DNA from: Vibrio agarilyticus
GTDB taxonomy: Bacteria > Pseudomonadota > Gammaproteobacteria > Enterobacterales > Vibrionaceae
DNA length: 64,000 nucleotides
Direction of reading: 5' to 3'
Assembly: GCF_012641465.1 (NCBI RefSeq)
Contig: NZ_JABAIK010000009.1
Span: 62,001 to 126,000, forward strand
In this document: positions 27,088-34,280 of the stretch, one piece after another
How the letters are laid out: each line of letters begins with the position of its first letter
Position numbering within the stretch: position 1 is the first letter of the stretch
The notes under the pieces: generated by a model
What the model was told of the DNA's origin: nothing
What the model saw: the letters and a program-made list of their open reading frames with translations, nothing else
Database searches by the model: none
Translations under genes and position numbers: made by a program

Positions 27088-28194
27088 GTGGAATTGACCT
27101 TAATTGCAGGGAATACGGACAACAAAGTCGATCAAATTCTTGAGTACCTAAAAAGTCAAGAAACGGGCGGCGAAACCACGCCCGAGCCAGAAACGGGCGC
27201 GGCTACCTTGCCGCGCGTGTGCTCGTTGCAAAATCCCCATTTTCAAACGGTGAATAACTTTGGAGAGTTGGGGCAGTGGACAAACTCGGGGATGGGTATG
27301 CCCGAGGGCGGCAACATTGGCAAAGACAACAAACACGGTCGCACGGATTCAGTACACGCGGCGGGCTGGATTCGCGAAATATCACCTTACATTGACATGT
27401 ATGACGGTTTTTATGTGGGTGAGTCTGACGAACCAGCCGCAACCAACCCCGCCGCGCTAGGGATTGAAACGTATGACGTAACCGACTATGCGCTTTATCA
27501 AGTGGTGAAAGATGTGCGCTTTGAGAATGGTTTTGATGGGGTGAAATTCGGCGTTTTGTTGAATGCCAATAGCGCAGAAAGCGCGAGCGGTGGAGTGATT
27601 AAAGTGGGTTTTGGTATGGTCAAAGCCGATTTTGACGGCAACCGCATTTGTGAGCCAATTGACTCAACCGTAACTGAATTTCAAGTGCCAGAAACGGAGC
27701 CGGATTCGCCATTTTGGATTGAAAGCGGGGTGCTGTCAGTTCGTAAATTTATGAGCAGCTCAGAAGGTAATGAGGGTTTAGATCCTTTGGCGCGTGTTGT
27801 GGTCGTAGTGCAATTTATGGATTGCTCATGGTCGAAAGTGTATTCGGCGAAACTGTGCCCCGCCAATGGTGATGAGTCTATTGCCGAGGTGGTAACACTG
27901 AGTCTCAGTTCATCGGCGGATTTTTGCGGCGAGTGGGTGTATAACTCCGCGCCTGAGTCGCTCGGGGGTGATTTGTATCGTGTTGAGATTGGCCCGCATC
28001 CGTGCCCTTGGGGTGTGAATCATCACCTTGTTGCGGTGACAACCGACTCAAGCGCGGAGATTGTCGGTTTTCATTTTGATCATGTGGTTGTGAGTGCGCC
28101 GTCACTCAGTGGCAGCTTGTCGGTAATTTATGAATGGTCTGAAATGCCGATGGGTCTTGAAATTCACCGACATTGGGGCGGGCGTCAGGAATGA
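27088..28194 (+). CDS. Putative receptor-binding spike protein
   Basis: A 368-residue protein starting at GTG with GGAGG upstream. A short N-terminal region with a coil (KVDQILEYLKSQETGGETTP) and a Pro/Glu linker precedes a large, mostly beta, soluble part containing eight or so cysteine and many aromatic residues. No enzyme motif or family is recognised. PM2 P1, the vertex spike, is a similar size (about 335 residues); position after the stalk-like gene supports the same role. Spike sequences diverge fast, so lack of recognisable homology is expected. Confidence 0.5.
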   Translation: MELTLIAGNTDNKVDQILEYLKSQETGGETTPEPETGAATLPRVCSLQNPHFQTVNNFGELGQWTNSGMGMPEGGNIGKDNKHGRTDSVHAAGWIREISPYIDMYDGFYVGESDEPAATNPAALGIETYDVTDYALYQVVKDVRFENGFDGVKFGVLLNANSAESASGGVIKVGFGMVKADFDGNRICEPIDSTVTEFQVPETEPDSPFWIESGVLSVRKFMSSSEGNEGLDPLARVVVVVQFMDCSWSKVYSAKLCPANGDESIAEVVTLSLSSSADFCGEWVYNSAPESLGGDLYRVEIGPHPCPWGVNHHLVAVTTDSSAEIVGFHFDHVVVSAPSLSGSLSVIYEWSEMPMGLEIHRHWGGRQE

Positions 28195-28655
28195 TTACCG
28201 TGAAACGGGCGGCGCTGCTGGCGCTGGCCCTTATCACCATAGGGACACTAATTATGCAAACCAAACCGCGCGGTGTGCGCAACAATAACCCGCTCAATAT
28301 TCGAGTGGGTAACAATTGGGACGGTGAAGCGGCGATCTCGCGCGATGCCGAATTTGAAACCTTTACCCATCACAAATACGGTTTTCGCGCGGCAGCGAAA
28401 TTGCTGCGCAATTATCAGCGGCTCTACGGGCTGGATAACCTTACCGACATCATTCACCGCTTTGCGCCGCCAAACGAAAACCACACAACCAATTACATTG
28501 ATTTTGTGGCAAGTCAAACGGGCGTAGGCGCGCAATCAACCATTGATTTGACCGATGACGCGCTATTAGCGCGAGTGCTTCACGCCATGTCAATCATGGA
28601 GGTGGGCCGCTATTACAGCGTTGATGATGCGTTGGCGGGAGTGCAATTGGCATGA
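28191..28655 (+). CDS. Membrane-anchored muralytic enzyme (lysozyme-like virion protein)
   Basis: A 154-residue protein. An N-terminal helix (AALLALALITIGTLIM) precedes PRGVRNNNPLNIRVGNNWDG, the RGxRNNNPxNI signature of small phage structural/lysozyme-like proteins. The rest (HHKYGFRAAAKLLRNYQRLY ... TNYIDFVASQTGV) fits that lysozyme fold. It should cut peptidoglycan during entry or exit; PM2 also carries a virion transglycosylase (P7). The start is uncertain: ATG 28191 gives the membrane anchor; ATG 28254, with AGGGAC upstream, would give a soluble form. Confidence 0.75.
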   Translation: MITVKRAALLALALITIGTLIMQTKPRGVRNNNPLNIRVGNNWDGEAAISRDAEFETFTHHKYGFRAAAKLLRNYQRLYGLDNLTDIIHRFAPPNENHTTNYIDFVASQTGVGAQSTIDLTDDALLARVLHAMSIMEVGRYYSVDDALAGVQLA

Positions 28656-28747
28656 ATCCAGCGGTGAAACAAATTGCGGTGACAGTGATTGGCGCGGTGA
28701 TTGCGGCAATCATCATTAAACAACTTCAAGATAAGGGGATTATCTAA
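28652..28747 (+). CDS. 31-residue membrane peptide
   Basis: The translation is MNPAVKQIAVTVIGAVIAAI then IIKQLQDKGII: one membrane helix flanked by charged residues. Its start overlaps the muralytic gene (ATGA), and its stop overlaps the next start (TAATG). The gene is too short for most callers. It is probably a lysis or virion membrane component. Confidence 0.6.
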   Translation: MNPAVKQIAVTVIGAVIAAIIIKQLQDKGII

Positions 28748-28971
28748 TGTTTACGTGGTTAAAACGTCGATTAAAAGAGCCGTCCACTAAAAAAGGCGTG
28801 GCGCTGGTTGGCGCGGGTTTGGCGCTGGCGGTGGGTCAGCCTCAGCTCATTACGGCAGCGGTGACGGAGAACGGCATAGAATGGGGCGGTTTGCTGGGTG
28901 CGATTGTGCCCGTAGTGCTCGGCGCGTGGGAAGTGGCGCGCGTTGAGCGTGGCGGGGGTGGTTATGATTGA
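28747..28971 (+). CDS. Holin-like small membrane protein
   Basis: A 74-residue protein with a basic N terminus (MFTWLKRRLKEPSTKKG) and two hydrophobic segments (VALVGAGLALAVGQPQLITA and WGGLLGAIVPVVLGAWEV). The two-helix layout after a muralytic gene fits a class II holin, but no homologue is recognised. It overlaps the next gene by 8 bases. Confidence 0.55.
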   Translation: MFTWLKRRLKEPSTKKGVALVGAGLALAVGQPQLITAAVTENGIEWGGLLGAIVPVVLGAWEVARVERGGGGYD

Positions 28972-29119
28972 AACCCCTCAAATTGTGCTCGCGCTCGTCT
29001 CGGGCGGCATTTCCAGCATTTGCACTGTGGTCGCGCTCAAAGTCGATATTAAATGGATGAAAGAAAAACTCGATTATCACGGCGAGTGGCTGCTTGAGTT
29101 AGAGCGCCGCACTAAGTAA
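28964..29119 (+). CDS. Small membrane protein at end of lysis cassette
   Basis: A 51-residue protein: an N-terminal helix (IVLALVSGGISSICTVVAL) then a charged amphipathic tail (KVDIKWMKEKLDYHGEWLLE). The single N-terminal membrane helix with a charged coil resembles small holin-associated or spanin-like lysis proteins, and also phage XhlA-type membrane proteins. Its function is inferred from position only. Confidence 0.55.
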   Translation: MIETPQIVLALVSGGISSICTVVALKVDIKWMKEKLDYHGEWLLELERRTK

Positions 29120-29126
29120 GGAAATA

Positions 29127-29160
29127 ATTCAATTCATTGACTATGATCAATTAGTTGAAT
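29127..29160. promoter_or_regulatory. Symmetric dyad after the lysis cassette
   Basis: The arms are ATTCAA and TTGAAT, then three unpaired bases on each side, then ATTGA and TCAAT around CTATGA. It is a two-tier, nearly perfect dyad in an AT-rich gap. It could be an operator, a replication-related structure, or a weak rho-dependent end; there is no T run. Confidence 0.45.
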
Positions 29161-29183
29161 AATCATCTTATGAGATGTGCAAC

Positions 29184-29258
29184 ATGCATTTAGAAAATTT
29201 GGTCATTGTCGTTTGTGTGCTTACCGTTGTGGTGTGGAGCTGGTTATTATTATACTAA
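29184..29258 (+). CDS. Possible 24-residue membrane peptide
   Basis: The short frame reads MHLENLVIVVCVLTVVVWSW then LLLY. It is almost wholly hydrophobic after the first five residues. The Shine-Dalgarno is poor (ATGAGATG). It precedes the terminator that closes the rightward phage transcript. Listed as possible only. Confidence 0.35.
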   Translation: MHLENLVIVVCVLTVVVWSWLLLY

Positions 29259-29282
29259 GCGAGAGCACGTTATTTTTCCATC

Positions 29283-29303
29283 AAGCCCGCCAAGTGCGGG
29301 CTT
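29283..29303. terminator. Terminator between rightward phage genes and the reverse regulator
   Basis: AAGCCCGC and GCGGGCTT pair around CAAGT, followed by TGTGTTT on the plus side. It closes the rightward transcript and may serve the convergent regulator too. Confidence 0.8.
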
Positions 29304-29308
29304 TGTGT

Positions 29309-29740
29309 TTAACGGCGCGTTTTTTCTTTGGTCGGTATCCACGGCGCGGCGCTCATCCGGCGACCGCCACGAAACGGCAATAAAGTTGCCTTGGCGGGGG
29401 CGATTTTCGGCCAATCAATGTGCCCGTGTCGCTCAACTAACAGATAATACTCATCACGTTTGTGTACCCATTCCTCAAGCTCTTTGGGGGCAAATTGTCG
29501 GCCTGTGGGGGTGATAAAAATCGCCCGTTCTTCGTCAATGCGGAAACCTTGCCAGCGAATGTCATTGGGCAAATACCCAATCGCTTTGATGATAAGCAGC
29601 TTTTCTGCCATGGGGTTGATGGGGATTTCTTCATTGAGCCAGCGCTTCACGGTGACGGGGTTCACGTGGAAAAATTGCGCGCCCGCGCGAATTGAATCGA
29701 AGTTTTGCCAAAAAAGTGTCTTAAATGACGTTGTAAGCAT
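29309..29740 (-). CDS. Phage regulator (DUF3653-like)
   Basis: A 143-residue protein. The N terminus has a helix-turn-helix-like segment, IRAGAQFFHVNPVTVKRWLN, then PINPMAEKLLIIKAIGYLPN, DIRWQGFRIDEERAIFITPT, and the C-terminal LPFRGGRRMSAAPWIP. I associate this pattern with DUF3653 proteins of filamentous vibriophages. ATG 29740 is used; the longer frame has no homology signal upstream. It faces the rest of the phage genes from the right end, next to dif, as a mirror of the left-end repressor. Confidence 0.72.
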   Translation of the reverse strand: MLTTSFKTLFWQNFDSIRAGAQFFHVNPVTVKRWLNEEIPINPMAEKLLIIKAIGYLPNDIRWQGFRIDEERAIFITPTGRQFAPKELEEWVHKRDEYYLLVERHGHIDWPKIAPAKATLLPFRGGRRMSAAPWIPTKEKTRR

Positions 29741-29824
29741 AGTGATAGACCTCACAAAAATTACATCCATTTGATTGTTTTTTCCTATCAATTGCGCGCA
29801 TTCCATTGTTAAAGCCGATGAGCA

Positions 29825-29855
29825 ACACAAAGGACGACATTTTGCGACTTTGTGT
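29825..29855. promoter_or_regulatory. Dyad upstream of the DUF3653-like gene
   Basis: ACACAAAG and CTTTGTGT are perfect 8-base arms separated by 15 bases. Position (85 bases upstream of the regulator start) suggests an operator; no promoter hexamers were assigned. Confidence 0.4.
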
Positions 29856-29987
29856 ATTGATAGGATTGGCAAAAAATAACGAAATCAACTGTCATAAAAC
29901 AGTAATGAAATATTTTAACTAGCTGATTTTAATTGATTTATTTTGGTGAATTTTACAGAAAGGCGAAATGTTAAATTTATAATCAGC

Positions 29988-30015
29988 GGTGCGTATTATG
30001 TATCTTATGTTAAAT
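29988..30015 (+). other. dif: Chromosome dimer resolution site dif (right end of prophage)
   Basis: The XerC arm is GGTGCGTATTA, the centre TGTATC and the XerD arm TTATGTTAAAT. It differs from the E. coli dif at only three of 28 positions, and the XerD arm is identical. This is the better of the two sites and should be the working dif of this replicon, binding XerC and XerD at the terminus under FtsK control. Confidence 0.88.
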
Positions 30016-30164
30016 AAATGAACTTCTGGTTCGAATAGTTGCACTGCTCTTTAGTGTATTTTGATTTATTACATCTACATCCGCTCTCTTACCTTCTGAC
30101 GTTGCGAGCACACCAGAATTGACCATTTAATCATTAAACATAACCTATTTACCATAAAGTACGT

Positions 30165-30204
30165 AATATAGATATCATCCAAATAGTTTGATGATATCTA
30201 TATT
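30165..30204. terminator. Perfect 15-bp inverted repeat near dif
   Basis: AATATAGATATCATC and GATGATATCTATATT are perfect arms around a 10-base loop. It lies 50 bases beyond the 3' end of the reverse lipoprotein gene, so a terminator is the simple reading, but it lacks a T run on either side. Confidence 0.5.
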
Positions 30205-30254
30205 CGTTCACTGGTAGCCATTTTACTGAACTTTTATCTTTGTTTAAATATAAG

Positions 30255-33200
30255 CTAGTCGTCGCGTATATTAAACTTAACTATATTGTTTGTGATTCCG
30301 CGATCATCAGGGTCAATAAGCTCGCCATTGACAGCGTCTAGATTAAGTAACCGTAGCGCTTTATCGCTTAATGAATTAAACCTCGTTTTTGTGATGATGC
30401 CATTAAATGTTAATATAACATATACGTCATATAAGGTTTCGCCATTTGGTCCCACTATTTTTTGAAATGCTAAATTATATCCTGTCCTGCCGCTTGCACC
30501 ATTTCCTCTTGATATTTTCAGTGATAACTCTGGATTAATGTTAACTTGCTCTGCAAGTCGATGAGTCGTATTTACATCAACATATGGCGTATCAATTACT
30601 TCTGCTTTAACATTACCTGGAAGTCCTTCTGGATTATCCCACACTTTTCCAACCATAACTCTTTTTACATAGTCGATAAAGCTTATGCGAAATGGCTCTG
30701 AAGCAAGTAAATCTTGGCTACCGATACGACGAAATCGGTAGTCATAATCTCCTTCTGAAAGATTTCGAATAGCAATGACTGTGTTATTTTCTGATTGACT
30801 TATAACCTCTACTTGATTTAATTCAATAAAGTTAATCTGGTTGTCGTTACCTACAATGGCAATTTCAGAGTTGTTTTTTACTTGGTCGAAATTTCTTAAT
30901 GTAATTTCTATCCATCCATTGTCATTAGCAGAATCCCAAAATGTTTCAGTCAATAGATTATCGAAGTCACCCAGTTCAGGACGATAGCCATCTATGTTTA
31001 ACACCATATTTTGGTATAGAAATTGTGGGGTTTCCTCACTATTGTCAGGTACATAAATATCACCAAGTGTGCCTGAAAGCTCGAGGCGAGCAAAATCATT
31101 TTGCTCTGTACTTTCATCATCTGGCGTATATGTAATGGGTATAATTATTGATTCAAGTGGTTGTAAAATTATTGGTAGGTTAAATTGTTCTATTGGAGCA
31201 CTAAAACGTTGCATTTCACTTTGTACCAGTTGCAAAATCGTAATTTCCACATAACTGCTGCCTTGATTATATAACGTAATATCTTTTGTAACACTTGTTT
31301 TTCCAGCTTCACAACATTCAAGATCCTTGATTGATGCGTTGTAAAAATTATTATTGATGTTTATTTTTTGTTTGAGATCGGCGGTGCTTACTTGAAGTTG
31401 AGCTGCATGCTCGAATATTTGCAGATTAACATTGTAGCTAAATGATGCCTGATCGTAATCTGTAATTTTGGCGAAGCCCTGAAACTCTTTAGCTTCAGGC
31501 AGCACGATAGTACCTGTCAAACGGCCATCAAAATCATCATCAGTCAAAATTATTGGATTAGAATCTGGAGAATCTTGCGTATGAATTTCTGCGCTCAAAC
31601 AAAAAGAGCTAAAGCCTTCGCTTCCTGTAGGAGGATTACATTCTATAGTAATATCAAAAGATTTTTCTACGTCTCGGTCAAAAGATAGTCCATCACAACC
31701 ACCTTTGTCATTGTAAGTAGAGCCTGGTGTAAGACAAGCCTCTCCTAAATAGAGATCTCTTACGGCTTCTGGAATGGATTCTTTCTTGATGTAACCTGAT
31801 ATATTTGAATGAATAATTTTGAATTTTATTTCTTCTATTTTGTTTTCAAATTCCCATTCAGATAATACTGTCGACTGAGCATTAGCAAACGTAACCTGAA
31901 TAATTGGGGATAGCACGTTTGCCGTTTTCCAAACGGTTATTAACTCACGCCATATAGGGATTGTATATTGGATTAATGTTTTAATTGCTTGTGTTTTAAT
32001 ACAAGTAATAGCACTACTTCCAATGTTATTCATTGTAAGTGCAACAACTTCTGCAGCCGCAGTACGAAATCGATTATTGTCTATAGCATCCTGTAACGTG
32101 CCGCTAACCAAAGCACTCTCGATTACATCTAAAACCATTAGTGCAACATCAGAGGATTTAGGACTAAATAGTGACTGGTAGCAAGAGGATTTTTCATTTA
32201 AACCAGAAAACGCTTTGAATGTCGGTACTGCCACATCATAAAAAAGTGTGTAGCCTGTAGCTTTATACATTCTGGCATAGTCATGAGGTAATACTCCATT
32301 TCGATCTATACCCATACCAATGGTTCGCACGTGAAAATCCTCCCCTTGGAGTTCTTTTGAATTAAAACGTAAAGCATTGCTTGAATTATCGAATTCAAAT
32401 GTTTCTAAAATAGAACTATCCGCAGGGACTAAAATTTCATCAATGATATTCATACTATTTCTTTCATTACTTGCAATCAAATAAACCCAACGTCGACGTT
32501 TATTTTCAGCTTTTACAATTAACGTTCTATCTCGCTCAGAATAATTATTTTCTCCCATGATATTAATTGTAATACCACTTTCACTAAGGTTTTCTTGTCT
32601 TGGTTCTTGTGAAATGGCGTTGGCCGTCGCTTCGTTCCGCCCAGTATCTTGCTGGTAAAGTGCATTAGTAACGGCTAATAATGCATTCTGATATGGAACT
32701 GCTAATAATGAACTCAGATCGTCTTGCCAGTTTGCCGATGCAGAAATAGCCTCTTCAAAAGCTTTGACTTCATCAAGGTCATTTAACACAGCTAATACTC
32801 GCTCAGGATCGGAATCTAGCACCATCATAATATCTGGGAACATCAATATTAGCGTGTGGGCAGTCGTTTTGGCACCAATTGTCGTGGGAACTTCCCCGGT
32901 AAACAGAGATAACCACTGTGCTTGTTGATTTTCATCGACTGCATAGAGAAGCTGCGTAGTAGAAAACTCTGGTTTTTCTGACTGGAGGCGGTCTGATACT
33001 GCTATTTCACCAAATTCTGGCGAGTGTAACGCCGTTATGCTCGCACCATTTTGTGCGGGTTCGATGCGAATAAAATTGAGTGAGCCAATATCCTCATCGC
33101 TAAAAATCTGAAATGCAATAAGGTAATCAGTGCTTGCCCCATCATCATCTGTCACTTTTAGTCCAATCTCTACCACACGGGTTTGAGAGACAAGAGGCAA

Positions 33201-33524
33201 AGTGATAATCGCGTTTTCAATCGTGGTCGAAACAAATTCAACCGTTGGCCCCTGCGTTTGATACCATTCAAACCCTACTATTTCACCATCCATATCCTCT
33301 GCGGCTGCGGTAAACTCAACATCAATACCACCTACGGCCGGAGCGGCGAAACCAAAAACTTCCACGCTTGGTGAATAATTTGTGTCTACGAGAACAGGTT
33401 CATCATCTTGTATGCCCTCAAAACTGGCATCGCTGGTATCATCGTCATTACCGGAGCCTCCGCCGCCGCAGCCTAGAAGACTAAATACAAGTAGTAAGAG
33501 TATTGATTTTTTCAACGTACGCAT
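30255..33524 (-). CDS. Large lipoprotein with PKD-like N-terminal domain
   Basis: A 1089-residue exported protein. The signal peptide is MRTLKKSILLLLVFSLLGCG with lipobox LLGC (Cys19), followed by a Gly-rich and acidic tether. Residues about 50-140 look like a PKD/Ig-like domain (VEFTAAAEDMDGEIVGFEWY, then LKVTDDDGAST). The long remainder has no recognised domain; it carries cysteine pairs (CLTPGSTYNDKGGC, LECCEAG) that suggest disulfides. Base composition is clearly lower in GC than the core genes. It stands alone beside dif, in a zone prone to acquisition. Surface or outer-membrane location is inferred. Confidence 0.75.
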   Translation of the reverse strand: MRTLKKSILLLLVFSLLGCGGGGSGNDDDTSDASFEGIQDDEPVLVDTNYSPSVEVFGFAAPAVGGIDVEFTAAAEDMDGEIVGFEWYQTQGPTVEFVSTTIENAIITLPLVSQTRVVEIGLKVTDDDGASTDYLIAFQIFSDEDIGSLNFIRIEPAQNGASITALHSPEFGEIAVSDRLQSEKPEFSTTQLLYAVDENQQAQWLSLFTGEVPTTIGAKTTAHTLILMFPDIMMVLDSDPERVLAVLNDLDEVKAFEEAISASANWQDDLSSLLAVPYQNALLAVTNALYQQDTGRNEATANAISQEPRQENLSESGITINIMGENNYSERDRTLIVKAENKRRRWVYLIASNERNSMNIIDEILVPADSSILETFEFDNSSNALRFNSKELQGEDFHVRTIGMGIDRNGVLPHDYARMYKATGYTLFYDVAVPTFKAFSGLNEKSSCYQSLFSPKSSDVALMVLDVIESALVSGTLQDAIDNNRFRTAAAEVVALTMNNIGSSAITCIKTQAIKTLIQYTIPIWRELITVWKTANVLSPIIQVTFANAQSTVLSEWEFENKIEEIKFKIIHSNISGYIKKESIPEAVRDLYLGEACLTPGSTYNDKGGCDGLSFDRDVEKSFDITIECNPPTGSEGFSSFCLSAEIHTQDSPDSNPIILTDDDFDGRLTGTIVLPEAKEFQGFAKITDYDQASFSYNVNLQIFEHAAQLQVSTADLKQKININNNFYNASIKDLECCEAGKTSVTKDITLYNQGSSYVEITILQLVQSEMQRFSAPIEQFNLPIILQPLESIIIPITYTPDDESTEQNDFARLELSGTLGDIYVPDNSEETPQFLYQNMVLNIDGYRPELGDFDNLLTETFWDSANDNGWIEITLRNFDQVKNNSEIAIVGNDNQINFIELNQVEVISQSENNTVIAIRNLSEGDYDYRFRRIGSQDLLASEPFRISFIDYVKRVMVGKVWDNPEGLPGNVKAEVIDTPYVDVNTTHRLAEQVNINPELSLKISRGNGASGRTGYNLAFQKIVGPNGETLYDVYVILTFNGIITKTRFNSLSDKALRLLNLDAVNGELIDPDDRGITNNIVKFNIRDD

Positions 33525-33673
33525 GTGTCCCTCTGATACCGAGTCTATATTTAGCTATTTTCTTTCTCAGAGGTTAGTAAAGAGGGGCTTGAAATTAGTA
33601 CTAAAAAAGCATGACTGATTAAGTAGTTTTAAAATTGATAAATTTAAATAAATCAATTAATTAATTAGATATT

Positions 33674-33721
33674 AAAAAGTAAAAAACTGCCATGTTCTAG
33701 CATGCCAGTTTTTTACTTTTT
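33674..33721 (-). terminator. Terminator of the hutWXZ operon
   Basis: Long arms (33674-33694 and 33701-33721; 20 of 21 positions pair) include AAAAAGTAAAAAACTG and CAGTTTTTTACTTTTT around TTCTAG. The A/T ends supply T runs on both strands, so it can also insulate the divergent lipoprotein promoter. Confidence 0.88.
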
Positions 33722-33743
33722 CTTTGGTTTAGCTTTAGATACG

Positions 33744-34280
33744 CTAAGCTTGTTTTTGTTCTGGTTGGATATGACCGTGACCTTCAGTTAAGTGAATAAC
33801 CGAAAGTAAATCTTCGCCCGAAACATCAAATGCCTGGCCGAAACCCTTGACATAACGACCCATCACCGGATTCAAGCGATATAAATTGAAATCACCAAGT
33901 TGGCTTAAGTTGTCAATCATTTCACCTAAACGGTCACTCATTACCGCAATTGCGGCATTCCAATGTTCTGTACCGCGTTCGACTGCCTCGGCGTTAGTAT
34001 CGAACGAAAGTCGCTTGCGCGCGAAAATTGAGCGCGCATCAGCTTCATCTTCGATCATCATGATAGAGACAGCTTTGTTGGTTTTTAAATTCTTCCCATG
34101 TGCCGCAATATCGGACACTAGAATGTAGTAGCCCTTTTCAGAAAAAGCGAACGGTGCATAACTGGTGTGAGGCTTACCTTGATCATCGTTTGTCGCCAGT
34201 TGCAGCGTTAAACGTGAATCACGAAATTCTTGAATTTCAGGCCCTAATCGGTTTTGTAATCGTTCTGCTTTGTCTTGCAT
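33744..34280 (-). CDS. hutZ: Haem-degrading/utilisation protein HutZ
   Basis: A 178-residue cytoplasmic protein of the FMN-binding split-barrel fold. TLQLATNDDQGKPHTSYAPF and SIFARKRLSFDTNAEAVERG are typical HutZ, and the C-terminal stretch EDLLSVIHLTEGHGHIQPEQ contains the His-Gly-His of the haem region. HutZ opens haem to release iron in V. cholerae. ATG overlaps the end of hutX by one base. Confidence 0.92.
   Translation of the reverse strand: MQDKAERLQNRLGPEIQEFRDSRLTLQLATNDDQGKPHTSYAPFAFSEKGYYILVSDIAAHGKNLKTNKAVSIMMIEDEADARSIFARKRLSFDTNAEAVERGTEHWNAAIAVMSDRLGEMIDNLSQLGDFNLYRLNPVMGRYVKGFGQAFDVSGEDLLSVIHLTEGHGHIQPEQKQA

Larger units (their letters stand above)
18351..30015. mobile_element. 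Corticovirus-like (PM2-like) tailless prophage integrated at dif
   Basis: An 11,637-base unit between two direct dif-like sites. The gene order is: repressor (reverse), small early genes, HUH replication protein, small genes, zinc-ribbon protein, packaging ATPase, paired palindromes, membrane peptide, double jelly-roll-type capsid protein, small membrane proteins, repeat protein, putative spike, muralytic enzyme, holin-like genes, terminator, second regulator (reverse). Base composition is visibly richer in GC than the flanks, and genes overlap by 1-16 bases almost throughout. There is no integrase, large terminase, portal or tail gene. Size, content and replication type fit Corticoviridae (PM2 is about 10 kb). 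Assignment is by motif and layout, not by a search. Confidence 0.85.

Noticed and set aside
18351-30015. Autolykivirus identity
   Set aside because: Those vibriophages replicate by protein-primed DNA polymerase with terminal repeats, as I recall; here there is an HUH rolling-circle initiator and no polymerase.
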